Assembly (NCBI RefSeq): GCF_028475105.1
Contig: NZ_CP116936.1
Coordinates: 1,488,001 to 1,552,000 of the forward strand
DNA length: 64,000 nt
From: Micromonospora sp. LH3U1
GTDB lineage: Bacteria; Actinomycetota; Actinomycetes; Mycobacteriales; Micromonosporaceae
Direction: 5' to 3'
The notes under the pieces were generated by a model. The model had not been told where the DNA came from and ran no database searches. It saw nothing but the letters and a program-made list of their open reading frames with translations. Position 1 is the first letter of the stretch. Each line of letters opens with the position of its first letter. Shown here piece after piece: positions 27,889-36,907 of the stretch. The position numbers and the translations under genes were made by a program.

Positions 27889-27950
27889 GTCGATCATGAA
27901 GTTATTGTCGTGACTCGCCGCCACGGCAGGCGATAACTTCATGATCAACG
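27889..27950. repeat. GATC palindrome D
   Basis: CGATCATGAAGTTATTG on the left and CGATAACTTCATGATCAACG on the right form an inverted repeat of ~17 bp with one or two mismatches. It fills the convergent gap between the MBL-Rieske gene and the oxidoreductase gene, and its right-hand TGATCA supplies the TGA stop (27945-27947, read on the minus strand) of the latter. Confidence 0.8.
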
Positions 27951-29549
27951 GGGTTGGCGGCCCAGGTCCGACAGGATTCGGCGGGCGGCGTTGTGGCCGG
28001 CTGCGCCGATCACGCTGCCGGCCGGGTGGCAGCCGGCGCTGCCGGCGTACACGCCGTCGATTCCGGTGGCATAGGGCATCCGGTCGGTGAACGAGACCGT
28101 GTTGTCGACGTGGTGGATGTGCCCGCCGGTGATGCCGAAGTGCTCCTCGATGCCGGGCGGGGGCAGTGGCACCGCGTCGGCGATCAGGTCGCCGGTGCCG
28201 GGCGCGTACCGCTCGACGATCTCGATGAGCCGGTCGACGTAAGCGGGCAGCGCCGCGTCCCAGGTGGTGCCGGCCAGCTCGTAGGGGACCGACTGGACGA
28301 AGAGCGCCGACGAGTGGTGCCCGGCGGCGTCGGAGAGCGACGGGTCGACGGTGGTGTGCAGGTACCACTCGATGGTGGGCTCCGCCGGCAGCAGCCCGGC
28401 CTGCACATCCGCCCACATCGCGCGCAGCGCGGTCATCGGCGAGGTTGCCTCACCGCCGACCAGCGACGCGGACCCGGGCAGCAGGTGGATGGTCGAGCCG
28501 AACGGGCTCGGTGTGCCGACCGGCAGGCAGGAGAACTGCGGCAGCCCGGTGAGCGCCAGGTTGAGCTTGAGGGTGGTGCCGGGGCGGCGGACCGCCGCCA
28601 TCCGTTCGCCGAGCGGCGCCGGGAGCGCACCGTCGGGCAAGAGGTCGATCAGCCTGTACGGGTCACACGCGCCGAGCACCACCCGGGCGGCGACCTGCCG
28701 CCCGTCGGCCAGCACCACTCCGCTCGCCGCGCCGCCGTCCAGGGTCACCGCGCGCACCGGCGTACCGGTCAGAATTGTCGCCCCGGCGGCGCGTGCGGCC
28801 TCGGCGAACGTGCGCGAGACGGTGCCCATCCCGCCTTCGGCGATCATCCAGGTGCCGTCCGAGCCGGGTAGCCGGCACATGTTGTGAACCAGGAAGTTGT
28901 GACCGGTGCCGGGGTCGTCCGGGCCGGCGTTGAGCCCGGACAGCCCGTCGGTGACCGCGTACATGCTGACCAGCAGCTCGGAGCGGAACTCGAACCGGGC
29001 CAGGTAGTCGGCTACCGAGCCCTGGACGAGGTCGACGAAGACCTGCCGCAGCGCCGGCCGGACGTGCCGCTCGGCGGTCTCCTCGGCGCTCAGCGGCTCC
29101 GCCAGCCAGGCCGGGGCGAGGTCTTCGCGCAGCGCGGCCAACTCGGCCTGCATGGCATCGTCGGCGGCCACGTCAGCGGGAGAGAAGAACTCGGCGAGCT
29201 GCGCCCGGGTGGCGGCGGTGTCACTGCCGAAGAGCAGGTACGGCGAGCCGAGGCCGCCCGGCGTGGGTAGGAAGTAGTGCGGGTCGCGGCGCAGCACCGG
29301 GATCCGCACGTCGAGCGTGGCGAGCAACTCCGGCGGCATCAGCCCGAGCAGGTACGAGCCGGTGGAGTGCCGCAGCCCCGGCACCTTCGGGAACGGGTTC
29401 TCGGTGCGGGTCGCGCCGCCGATCACGTCGGCGGCCTCCAGCACCAGGACGTCCAGGCCGGCGCGGGCCAGCAGGACTGCGGAGACCAGGCCGTTGTGCC
29501 CGGCACCGACGATCACGACGTCGGCCCGAGCCGGAATCTCACTGCTCAT
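27945..29549 (-). CDS. phytoene-desaturase-like FAD/NAD(P) oxidoreductase
   Basis: 534 residues from ATG 29549 (MSSEIPARADVVIVG). The N-terminal FAD-binding Rossmann motif is VVIVGAGHNGLVSAVLLARAG, followed by LEAADVIGGATRTE; the C-terminal FAD motif is GVYAGSAGCHPAGSVIGAAGHNAA. This is the CrtI-like/PYROXD2-like amine-oxidase superfamily. No phytoene synthase or other carotenoid gene is nearby, so carotenoid desaturation is not supported. The last codons and stop lie inside palindrome D. Confidence 0.88.
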   Translation of the reverse strand: MSSEIPARADVVIVGAGHNGLVSAVLLARAGLDVLVLEAADVIGGATRTENPFPKVPGLRHSTGSYLLGLMPPELLATLDVRIPVLRRDPHYFLPTPGGLGSPYLLFGSDTAATRAQLAEFFSPADVAADDAMQAELAALREDLAPAWLAEPLSAEETAERHVRPALRQVFVDLVQGSVADYLARFEFRSELLVSMYAVTDGLSGLNAGPDDPGTGHNFLVHNMCRLPGSDGTWMIAEGGMGTVSRTFAEAARAAGATILTGTPVRAVTLDGGAASGVVLADGRQVAARVVLGACDPYRLIDLLPDGALPAPLGERMAAVRRPGTTLKLNLALTGLPQFSCLPVGTPSPFGSTIHLLPGSASLVGGEATSPMTALRAMWADVQAGLLPAEPTIEWYLHTTVDPSLSDAAGHHSSALFVQSVPYELAGTTWDAALPAYVDRLIEIVERYAPGTGDLIADAVPLPPPGIEEHFGITGGHIHHVDNTVSFTDRMPYATGIDGVYAGSAGCHPAGSVIGAAGHNAARRILSDLGRQPR

Positions 29550-29615
29550 GCCGCCGCAGCCTAGTCCGCACCCCCGCCCCATGCCCGCCCCCGGCCCGGC
29601 CCGGCCCTCGCCTGG

Positions 29616-29671
29616 TGATCAAGAGGTTTGCGTCATGGGAGGCGCTTTCGGTGACGCAAACCTCTTGATCA
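29616..29671. repeat. GATC palindrome E (perfect 20-bp arms)
   Basis: Arms 29616-29635 and 29652-29671 are exact reverse complements, starting TGATCAAGAGG. The right end TGATCA provides the TGA stop of the yihY gene (29669-29671 read on the minus strand). It lies between yihY and the oxidoreductase start, both on the minus strand, so it may also be a terminator for yihY. Confidence 0.85.
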
Positions 29672-30511
29672 ACTCGGCTGGGGGGTGGTGCGGTGGGCGC
29701 GCCAACGGGAGAGAGCCAGGGTGGCGGAGTAGCCGGCCAGGACGATCACGTGGAACAGGTAGAGCCAGAGGAGTACGGCCACGCCGCCGCCGATCTCGTC
29801 GAAGCCACCGAACGGCACCCCCAGGTTCAACGGGAGCGAGGCGAACAGCACGAAGCCGTGCAGGAAGCCGGAGAGGTTCGCCGCGGTGAACGACCCGATC
29901 GCGAGCGTGGAGAGCCAGTCCGGCGAGGCCGGCCCGACCACCCGGAACACCCACATCAGCACCGGCGTGAGCACCAGCCAGACCCCCAGGAACGACAGCA
30001 CCACGCCCAGTACGCCGAGCCAGCCGCCCTGCCGTACGAGACGGGTGGTGAGCGGCAGCGCCAGCAGGATCGACAGCAGCAGCGCGGGGGCCGGCGCGAG
30101 CAGCGGCAGCAGGAGCAGCCGGCCCCGCCAGCCGACCAGGTGCTCGTCGGAGCGGGAAGCGGCCACCGAGACGAATGCCCGACGCAGACCCTCGCCGTAC
30201 AGCGACGCGGGCAGCAGTGCGGCCAGCGCCAGCAGCGGGGTCAACTCCACCCCGGCGTTGACCAGCGCGTCCACCGCCCGGGGCGCGCCGATCGCGGTGG
30301 GCAGGGCCTCGACGGCGTACGAGGTGAGCCGGCGTACGCGGTCGGCCCCGGCCAGCAGTGCGGTGAGCCAGATCGCCAGCAGGGCGACCGGCACCACCGC
30401 GATCGCCCCGTAGAAGGTGATCGCGGCGGCGTGCAGCGACAGGTCCCGCCCGCGCACCGGGCGGAACGCGGCGCTGGTGATCCGCTTCGCCCGATGCCAT
30501 CCATTGCCCAT
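29669..30511 (-). CDS. YihY/UPF0761 family membrane protein
   Basis: About 280 residues from ATG 30511 (MGNGWHRAKRITSA); a GTG at 30544 overlaps its own AAGGAG and is unsuitable. Family features are RDLSLHAAAITFYGAIAVVPVALLA, then several hydrophobic spans and the C-terminal GGGVAVLLWLYLFHVIVLAGYSATL. Formerly called BrkB or RNase BN, these are polytopic proteins of unknown function. The stop codon comes from palindrome E. It is divergent from the GNAT gene. Confidence 0.9.
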   Translation of the reverse strand: MGNGWHRAKRITSAAFRPVRGRDLSLHAAAITFYGAIAVVPVALLAIWLTALLAGADRVRRLTSYAVEALPTAIGAPRAVDALVNAGVELTPLLALAALLPASLYGEGLRRAFVSVAASRSDEHLVGWRGRLLLLPLLAPAPALLLSILLALPLTTRLVRQGGWLGVLGVVLSFLGVWLVLTPVLMWVFRVVGPASPDWLSTLAIGSFTAANLSGFLHGFVLFASLPLNLGVPFGGFDEIGGGVAVLLWLYLFHVIVLAGYSATLALSRWRAHRTTPQPS

Positions 30512-30562
30512 CGGGATCTCTTTCCCTGTCGTCGGGGCCGTCACTCCTTAAGATCGCCGGTC

Positions 30563-31114
30563 ATGACTGTTCTCACCACCGAACGCCTGATCCTGCGTGA
30601 TTGGACCGCCGATCCGGCCGATCTGGCCCGGATTTACGACATCTACTCCCGCCCCGAGATCACGCGATGGCTGGGCGTGGCACCCGGGCTGCCGTTGACC
30701 GACCCGGGGCAGGCCGCCGACCGTCTGCGGATCTGGCGCGAACGGCATGCCGCCGACCATGGCCGGTACGGCACCTGGGCGATCGAGGTGCGGGACACCG
30801 GCCTGGTGGCGGGCACGGTGCTGCTCAAGCCGCTGCCGGGGCGGGACGAGGCGCGGCGTACCGACGACATCGAGGTGGGCTGGCACCTGCACCCGGATTC
30901 GTGGGGTCACGGCTACGCCACCGAGGCCGCCCGTGCGGTCATTGGGCGGGAGTTCGCCGCCGGCACCTCGGAGATCTACGCGGTCGTGTCGCCGGGCAAC
31001 GAGCCGTCGATGGCGGTCTGCCGGCGACTCGGCATGGCGCACGTGGGCCGGCGCACCGACTGGTACGGCGGCGAGGACCTGGAGACCTTCGTCCTGGCGG
31101 CGCCAGACGCGTGA
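30563..31114 (+). CDS. GNAT acetyltransferase (RimJ/RimL type)
   Basis: 183 residues beginning MTVLTTERLILRDW, the usual opening of RimJ/RimL-like N-acetyltransferases. The acetyl-CoA loop is WHLHPDSWGHGYATEAARAV (Q/RxxGxG/A variant SWGHGYA). The C-terminal NEPSMAVCRRLGMAHVGRR fits the fold. Acceptor unknown. It is divergent from yihY and followed by an inverted repeat. Confidence 0.9.
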   Translation: MTVLTTERLILRDWTADPADLARIYDIYSRPEITRWLGVAPGLPLTDPGQAADRLRIWRERHAADHGRYGTWAIEVRDTGLVAGTVLLKPLPGRDEARRTDDIEVGWHLHPDSWGHGYATEAARAVIGREFAAGTSEIYAVVSPGNEPSMAVCRRLGMAHVGRRTDWYGGEDLETFVLAAPDA

Positions 31115-31134
31115 CCGTTCCAGGATGACCTGAC

Positions 31135-31216
31135 GCAAGATCCGCGCAACTTCGGGGAAGGTGTGGCCTCCGCTCGTCGGGAGGCGGCACCTTCCCCGAA
31201 AACTGTGCGGATCCAG
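31135..31216. repeat. GATC palindrome G after GNAT gene
   Basis: Left arm GCAAGATCCGCGCAAC...TTCGGGGAAGGTG pairs with a right arm whose reverse reads TGGATCCGCACAG...TTCGGGGAAGGTG, over about 35 bp with several mismatches and a short GCTCGTC-type loop. It starts 20 bp after the stop and is likely the gene's terminator. Confidence 0.7.
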
Positions 31217-31274
31217 ACGCGGGGCGGCGGCCCCAGGGTGGGCATGTCCATCAATAATCACCACGGTCGAAGTG

Positions 31275-31303
31275 TTGACGCTCCCGTAGCACGTCAGTAA
31301 CCT
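31275..31303 (+). promoter_or_regulatory. promoter for the GH87-type glucanase gene
   Basis: TTGACG (31275-31280) and TAACCT (31298-31303) with a 17-bp spacer are a good sigma-70-type match. Downstream, GCAAGATTTCG and GCACGATTTCG (31318-31350) form a direct repeat that could be an operator. Confidence 0.55.
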
Positions 31304-31570
31304 TTGGTCAAAGTCACGCAAGATTTCGACAAAGGCGTGCACGATTTCGCGCATGCTCCCGGAAGATTCAACGGGCCTCCTGGGGAGGCCCGTTGATGGT
31401 CGTACCCATCTGGTGTCCCCGGGTCGAGCGGTGCCCCCGCGCCGCCCGCACCTCGTCTCCTCGGGACGCCTCGACACCGGCCCGCTCCCGTCGGCCGGCG
31501 ACGCACCGCCGCACACCCCACCCCGTGGTCAAGCCGCCGCGGCAACCGTCCCCCGACGACAAGGACAGTG

Positions 31571-34500
31571 ATGAGACGAACGAATCTGTTCAGGATGGTG
31601 GCGGCCACCGCCGCGGCCACGCTGATCGCCACGGCCGGGGCGACCGCCCTCGCGAACCCGGCCGGTGCCGCCCGCCCCGCCGATGCGGCAGCCGCGCCGA
31701 GCAGCGGCTTCGCCCCGGCCGCCACCAACCTCGCTCAGGGCCGCCCCACCCAGGAGAGCGGCCACGCCGACGTCTACGACTCGTCGAAGGTCGTCGACGG
31801 CAACGCCGGCAGCTACTGGGAGAGCGTCAACAACTCGTTCCCGGAGTGGGTGCAGGTCGACCTCGGCTCATCGCAGAGCGTCAACCAGCTCGTGTTGAAG
31901 CTGCCGACCTCCGGTTGGGGGACCCGTACGCAGACGTTGAGCGTGCAGGGCAGCGCCAACGGTTCGTCGTTCACCGACCTGGTCGGGTCGCAGACGTACA
32001 CCTTCAATCCGGCGAGCGGCAGCACGGTCACGATCAACGTCAGCCAGACCGCTACCCGCTACGTGCGGATCAACATCACCGCCAACAGCGGCTGGCCGGC
32101 CGGGCAACTGTCCGAGCTGGAGGTGTACGGCAGCGGCGGCACCACTCCGGACACCACCGCGCCGAGCGTGCCGGGCAACCTCTCGTTCACCCAGTCGGGC
32201 ACCACCATCAGCCTCAACTGGGTCGCGTCGACCGACAACGCGGGCGGCAGCGGCATCGCCGGCTACGACGTCTATCGCAACGGCGCGTTCCTGCAGTCCA
32301 TCGGGAACGTGACCACCTTCAACGACACGCAGCCAGCCACGGCGACCGTCTCGTACCACGTCCGGGCCCGTGACGTCGCGGGCAACGTCTCCGGCAACAG
32401 CAACACGGTGACCCGCACCGGCAGCGGTGACACCACGGCGCCGAGCGTCCCGGGGACGCTGTCGCACAGCACGTCGGGCAGCACGATCACGCTCAACTGG
32501 GGCGCCTCCACCGATTCCGGTGGCAGCGGCCTGGCCGGCTACGACGTCTACCGTGGCGGCAACCTGATCGCGACCCTGGGCACCGTCCTCACCTACCAGG
32601 ACACCCAGCCGGCGACGGCGACCGTGTCGTACTACGTCCGCGCCCGCGACGGCGCCGGCAACCTGTCCGGCAACAGCAACACGGTGACCCGGACCGGCAC
32701 CCAGCCTCCGGCCTGCACCAACGTGGCGCAGGGCAAGAGCATGACGGCGAGCGGCTCGACCTTCAGCTTCACCCCGGACAAGGCGAACGACGGTCAGCTC
32801 ACCACCTACTGGGAAGGCGCGGCGAGCTACCCGCAGAACCTGACCGTGGCGCTGGGCGCGAACCACTCCATCAGCGGCGTCACCGTCAAGCTGAACCCGG
32901 ACCCGGCCTGGGGCACCCGTACCCAGACCATCCAGGTTCTCGGCCGCGACCAGGCGTCATCCTCGTACACCAGTCTGGTGTCGGCGGCGAGCTACCAGTT
33001 CGTCCAGGGCACCAACGTGGTGAGCATCCCGGTCACCGCGACCACGGCGGACGTGCAACTGCGGTTCACCGGCAACACCGGCGCCCCGTCCGGTCAGGTG
33101 GCCGAGTTCGAGGTGTGCGGCATCCCGGCACCCAATCCGGACCTGGTCGTCAGCTCGGTGACCTGGTCGCCCACCTCGCCCAGCGAGGTAAGCCCGGTCA
33201 CGCTCTCGGCCGTGGTCCAGAACATCGGCTCGGCGGCTGCCGGCGCCACCACGGTGAACTTCAGCCTGGCCGGAGCGGTCGTCGGCAGCGCCACGGTGGG
33301 CGCGCTCAGCGCGGGCGCCTCGACCACCGTGTCGTTCAACGCCGGTACGCGACCGATGGGCAGCTACGCCGTCTCGGCGGTGGTGGACCCGACGAACACG
33401 ATCGTCGAGCAGAACAACGGCAACAACAGCTTCACCGCACCGTCGCCGCTGGTGGTCGCGCAGGCTCCCGGGCCTGACCTGCAGGTGCTGAGCATCGCCT
33501 CCAACCCGCCGAACCCGGCCGTCGGGGCGTCCGTCACCTTCACCGTGGCGGTCCGCAACCGCGGCACCACCGCGACCGGCGCGACCACCGTCACCCGGTT
33601 GGTGGTGGGCAGCACCACGCTCAACACCAACACCGCCTCGATCGCGGCCGGCGCGACGGTCAACGTGGCCGTCACCGGCAGTTGGACCGCCACCAGCGGC
33701 GGCGCCACCATCACCGCCACCGCCGACGCCACCAACGCGGTCACCGAGACCAACGAGACCAACAACGCGTTCAGCCAGGCCATCGTGGTCGGGCGTGGGG
33801 CGGCCGTCCCGTACGTCTCCTACGAGGCGGAGGCCGGCCGTTACCAGGGCACGCTGCTGGAGCCCGACCCGCTGCGCACCTTCGGCCACACCAACTTCGC
33901 CACCGAGTCCTCGGGCCGCAAGTCGGTACGACTCAACAGCACCGGCCAGTTCGTCGAGTTCACCTCGGCCAACCAGGCCAACTCCATCGTGGTACGTAAC
34001 TCCATCCCGGACGCGCCTGGTGGTGGCGGTATCGAGGCGACCATCAGCCTCTACGTCAACGACGTCTTCTCCCGGAAGCTGACCCTGTCGTCGCGGCACA
34101 GCTGGCTCTACGGGAACACCGACGGGCCGGAGGCGCTGACCAACACCCCGCAGGCCGACGCCCGACGGCTGTTCGACGAGTCGAACGCGTTGCTGTCGCA
34201 GTCGTACCCGGCGGGCACCCGCTTCAAGTTGCAGCGCGACTCGGGCGACAACGCCTCGTTCTACATCATCGACATGATCGACCTGGAGCAGGTGGCACCG
34301 GCGGCGAGCCAGCCGGCCGGCTGCACCTCCATCACGTCGTACGGTGCGGTCCCGAACGACGGACTCGACGACACCGCCGCCATCCAGCGGGCGGTGACCG
34401 ACGACCAGAACGGCGTCATCAGCTGCGTCTGGATCCCCGCCGGGCAGTGGCGTCAGGAGCAGAAGATCCTGACCGACGACCCGCAGAACCGGGGTACGCA

Positions 34501-35542
34501 CAACCAGGTCGGCATCAGCAACGTCACCATCCGGGGCGCCGGGATGTGGCACTCGCAGCTCTACACGCTGACCGAGCCGCAGAACGTGGTGGGCGGCATC
34601 AACCACCCGCACGAGGGCAACTTCGGCTTCGACATCGACAAGAACACCCAGATCTCCGACATCGCCATCTTCGGTTCGGGCCGGATCCGGGGCGGTGACG
34701 GCAACGCCGAGGGTGGCGTCGGTCTGAACGGTCGCTTCGGTACGGGCACCCGAATCAGCAACGTCTGGATCGAGCACGCCAACGTGGGTGTCTGGGTCGG
34801 CCGCGACTACGACAACATCCCCGACCTCTGGGGGCCGGCCGACGGGCTGGAGTTCACCGGCATGCGGATCCGTGACACCTACGCCGACGGCATCAACTTC
34901 AGCAACGGCACGCGCAACTCGCGGGTGTTCAACTCGTCCTTCCGCACCACCGGTGACGACGCCCTCGCCGTCTGGGCCAACCCGTACGTCAAGGACCGCA
35001 ACGTCGACATCGCCCACGACAACCACTTCGTCAACAACACCATCCAGTTGCCCTGGCGGGCGAACGGCATCGCCATCTACGGCGGCTACGACAACTCGAT
35101 CGAGAACAACCTGATCTACGACACGATGAACTACCCGGGCATCATGCTGGCGACCGACCACGACCCGCTGCCCTTCTCCGGGACGACGCTGATCGCCAAC
35201 AACGGGCTCTACCGGGCCGGTGGTGTCTTCTGGAACGAGGACCAGGAGTTCGGTGCCATCACGCTCTTCCCGGCCACCCGGGACATCGTCGGGGTCACGA
35301 TCCGGGACACCGACATCTACGACTCGACGTACGACGGCATCCAGTTCAAGAACGGCGGCGGCAACATGCCGAACGTCGCCATCACCAATGTGCGGATCGA
35401 CAAGTCCAACAATGGTGCCGGCATCCTCGCGATGAGCGGCGCGCGCGGCAACGCCAACCTGACCAACGTGACCATCACGAACTCGGGCGACGGCAACATC
35501 GTCATCCAGCCCGGTTCGCAGTTCGTCATCAACGGCGGCTAG
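31571..35542 (+). CDS. secreted multidomain GH87-type alpha-1,3-glucanase/mycodextranase
   Basis: 1323 residues from ATG 31571, with AAGGA at 31561. Domains in order: signal peptide (1-~36, cleaved near AGAARPA); F5/8-type C (CBM32-like) 50-188; two fibronectin III repeats 194-280 and 287-374; a second F5/8-type C domain 380-519; two CARDB domains 524-629 and 636-741; a CBM6/35-like domain 746-907 (SYEAEAGRYQGTLLEPD); and a right-handed beta-helix 918-1323 (SYGAVPNDGLDDTAAIQRAV). ADGINFSNGT, RTTGDDALAVWANP and NGIAIYGGYDNSIENN match what I recall of GH87 enzymes. It should degrade alpha-1,3-glucan or mixed alpha-glucan in fungal walls or biofilm. The family call is from remembered motifs, not alignment. 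Confidence 0.88.
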   Translation: MRRTNLFRMVAATAAATLIATAGATALANPAGAARPADAAAAPSSGFAPAATNLAQGRPTQESGHADVYDSSKVVDGNAGSYWESVNNSFPEWVQVDLGSSQSVNQLVLKLPTSGWGTRTQTLSVQGSANGSSFTDLVGSQTYTFNPASGSTVTINVSQTATRYVRINITANSGWPAGQLSELEVYGSGGTTPDTTAPSVPGNLSFTQSGTTISLNWVASTDNAGGSGIAGYDVYRNGAFLQSIGNVTTFNDTQPATATVSYHVRARDVAGNVSGNSNTVTRTGSGDTTAPSVPGTLSHSTSGSTITLNWGASTDSGGSGLAGYDVYRGGNLIATLGTVLTYQDTQPATATVSYYVRARDGAGNLSGNSNTVTRTGTQPPACTNVAQGKSMTASGSTFSFTPDKANDGQLTTYWEGAASYPQNLTVALGANHSISGVTVKLNPDPAWGTRTQTIQVLGRDQASSSYTSLVSAASYQFVQGTNVVSIPVTATTADVQLRFTGNTGAPSGQVAEFEVCGIPAPNPDLVVSSVTWSPTSPSEVSPVTLSAVVQNIGSAAAGATTVNFSLAGAVVGSATVGALSAGASTTVSFNAGTRPMGSYAVSAVVDPTNTIVEQNNGNNSFTAPSPLVVAQAPGPDLQVLSIASNPPNPAVGASVTFTVAVRNRGTTATGATTVTRLVVGSTTLNTNTASIAAGATVNVAVTGSWTATSGGATITATADATNAVTETNETNNAFSQAIVVGRGAAVPYVSYEAEAGRYQGTLLEPDPLRTFGHTNFATESSGRKSVRLNSTGQFVEFTSANQANSIVVRNSIPDAPGGGGIEATISLYVNDVFSRKLTLSSRHSWLYGNTDGPEALTNTPQADARRLFDESNALLSQSYPAGTRFKLQRDSGDNASFYIIDMIDLEQVAPAASQPAGCTSITSYGAVPNDGLDDTAAIQRAVTDDQNGVISCVWIPAGQWRQEQKILTDDPQNRGTHNQVGISNVTIRGAGMWHSQLYTLTEPQNVVGGINHPHEGNFGFDIDKNTQISDIAIFGSGRIRGGDGNAEGGVGLNGRFGTGTRISNVWIEHANVGVWVGRDYDNIPDLWGPADGLEFTGMRIRDTYADGINFSNGTRNSRVFNSSFRTTGDDALAVWANPYVKDRNVDIAHDNHFVNNTIQLPWRANGIAIYGGYDNSIENNLIYDTMNYPGIMLATDHDPLPFSGTTLIANNGLYRAGGVFWNEDQEFGAITLFPATRDIVGVTIRDTDIYDSTYDGIQFKNGGGNMPNVAITNVRIDKSNNGAGILAMSGARGNANLTNVTITNSGDGNIVIQPGSQFVINGG

Positions 35543-35550
35543 TCCCCCGC

Positions 35551-35629
35551 TTGATCAACACGGTTTCCATGAAGTCGGGGTGTCCAGCTGCGGCGGACAC
35601 CCCGACTTCCTTGAACCCGAGTCGATCAT
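35551..35629. repeat. type I GATC palindrome, copy B
   Basis: Left arm TTGATCAACACGG...GAAGTCGGGGTGTCC and right arm (reversed) ATGATCGACTCGG...GAAGTCGGGGTGTCC match over ~35 bp with few mismatches. It begins 8 bp after the glucanase stop and probably terminates it. Near-identical arms occur at 17763-17850 and 44860-44936. Confidence 0.85.
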
Positions 35630-35695
35630 CGCCACCGGACGGCGAGGGCTGAGGCTCCCAGCGGGCGTGCAGCGGGGGTGGGGAACAATGGCCGC

Positions 35696-36907
35696 GTGAC
35701 TTCCCCCCGCGACCTCGTCCTGCTCGGGTCCACCGGCTCGATCGGCACGCAGGCCATCGACATCGTCCGGCGCAACCCCGACCGGTTCCGGGTGGTCGCG
35801 GTCGGTGCGGGCGGCGGCAACGTCGAGCTGCTCGCCGCGCAGGCCCTGGAGTTGGGCGTCGAGGCGGTCGGGGTGGCCAAGGCGTCCGCCGCACAGGACC
35901 TCCAGCTCGCGTTCTACGCCGAGGCGAGCCGGCGCGGTTGGGCCACCGGCGACTTCAAGCTTCCCAAGATCGTGGCCGGCCCCGACGCGATGACCGAGCT
36001 GGCGCAGTGGCCGTGCGACGTCGTGCTCAACGGGGTGGTCGGTTCGCTGGGCCTCGCTCCTACGCTGGCCGCGCTGCGTGGTGGTCGTACCCTCGCGTTG
36101 GCCAACAAGGAGTCGCTCGTGGCCGGCGGCCCCTTGGTCAAGGCTGCGGTGACGCGGCCGGGGCAGATCGTCCCGGTCGACTCGGAGCACTCGGCGCTGG
36201 CCCAGTGCCTGCGCTCCGGGACGCGCGGCGAGGTGCGTCGGCTGATCGTCACGGCCAGCGGCGGCCCGTTCCGGGGCCGCGGCCGTGACGAGTTGACGCA
36301 GGTCACACCCGAGCAGGCGCTCGCACACCCGACCTGGAACATGGGGCCGGTCGTCACGATCAACTCGGCGACCATGGTCAACAAGGCTCTTGAGGTGATC
36401 GAGGCGCACGAGCTGTTCGACGTGCCCTACGCCGACATCACCGTCATGGTGCACCCGCAGTCGGTGATCCACTCGATGGTCGAGTTCGTCGACGGTTCGA
36501 CGATCGCCCAGGCCAGCCCACCGGACATGCGGCTGCCGATCGCGTTGGGTATCGGCTGGCCGGACCGGGTGCCCGAGGCCGCCTCCGCCGTCGACTGGAC
36601 GGCCGCGCACACCTGGGAGTTCGCGCCGCTCGACGACGAGGCGTTCCCGGCCGTCGCGCTGGCCAAGGCCGCCGGGGAAGCCGGGCGCTGCCGTCCGGCG
36701 ATCTACAACGCGGCCAACGAGGAGTGCGTGGCGGCGTTCGTGGCGGGCCGGCTGCCGTTCCTCGGCATCGTCGACACCCTGGAACGCGTGTTGGAGGACG
36801 CTCCAGACTTCGACGAACCAGGTACCGTCGAGGACGTGCTCGCGGCCGAGTCGTGGGCGCGCGCGCATGCGCAGGAGATCATCGCGGGTTCGGTGGAAGG
36901 AGCTTGA
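35696..36907 (+). CDS. dxr: 1-deoxy-D-xylulose 5-phosphate reductoisomerase
   Basis: 403 residues from GTG 35696 ([17 protein letters not shown]); GTG 35678 is an alternative. Second step of the MEP isoprenoid pathway. NADPH site [14 protein letters not shown]; catalytic/metal segment [26 protein letters not shown] and TASGGPFRG; substrate loop [28 protein letters not shown]. The stop overlaps the start of rip1 (TGATG at 36905-36909). ispG of the same pathway follows. Confidence 0.97.
   Translation: MTSPRDLVLLGSTGSIGTQAIDIVRRNPDRFRVVAVGAGGGNVELLAAQALELGVEAVGVAKASAAQDLQLAFYAEASRRGWATGDFKLPKIVAGPDAMTELAQWPCDVVLNGVVGSLGLAPTLAALRGGRTLALANKESLVAGGPLVKAAVTRPGQIVPVDSEHSALAQCLRSGTRGEVRRLIVTASGGPFRGRGRDELTQVTPEQALAHPTWNMGPVVTINSATMVNKALEVIEAHELFDVPYADITVMVHPQSVIHSMVEFVDGSTIAQASPPDMRLPIALGIGWPDRVPEAASAVDWTAAHTWEFAPLDDEAFPAVALAKAAGEAGRCRPAIYNAANEECVAAFVAGRLPFLGIVDTLERVLEDAPDFDEPGTVEDVLAAESWARAHAQEIIAGSVEGA

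Larger units (their letters stand above)
31115..31570. other. 456-bp gap before the glucanase gene
   Basis: Contents: palindrome G (31135-31216), the promoter at 31275-31303, a direct repeat around 31318-31350, and a perfect hairpin with 13-bp arms (31368-31380 TCAACGGGCCTCC; 31384-31396) in the 5' leader. The remaining ~165 bp to the start shows no gene. The hairpin may be an attenuator or protect the mRNA. Confidence 0.55.

Noticed and set aside
27945..29549. Carotenoid biosynthesis cluster
   Set aside because: Only the desaturase-like oxidoreductase is present; no phytoene synthase, cyclase or GGPP synthase gene lies nearby, and dxr/ispG are the general MEP-pathway genes of the core.
31135..31216. 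tRNA or small structured RNA gene
   Set aside because: A long imperfect hairpin with no cloverleaf arms; better explained as a palindromic repeat/terminator. No tRNA or rRNA gene was found anywhere in the window.
32957..35161. 734-codon minus-strand frame opposite the glucanase gene
   Set aside because: Val/Gly/Asp/Arg-rich shadow of the plus-strand gene; no family likeness and no ribosome-binding site context.
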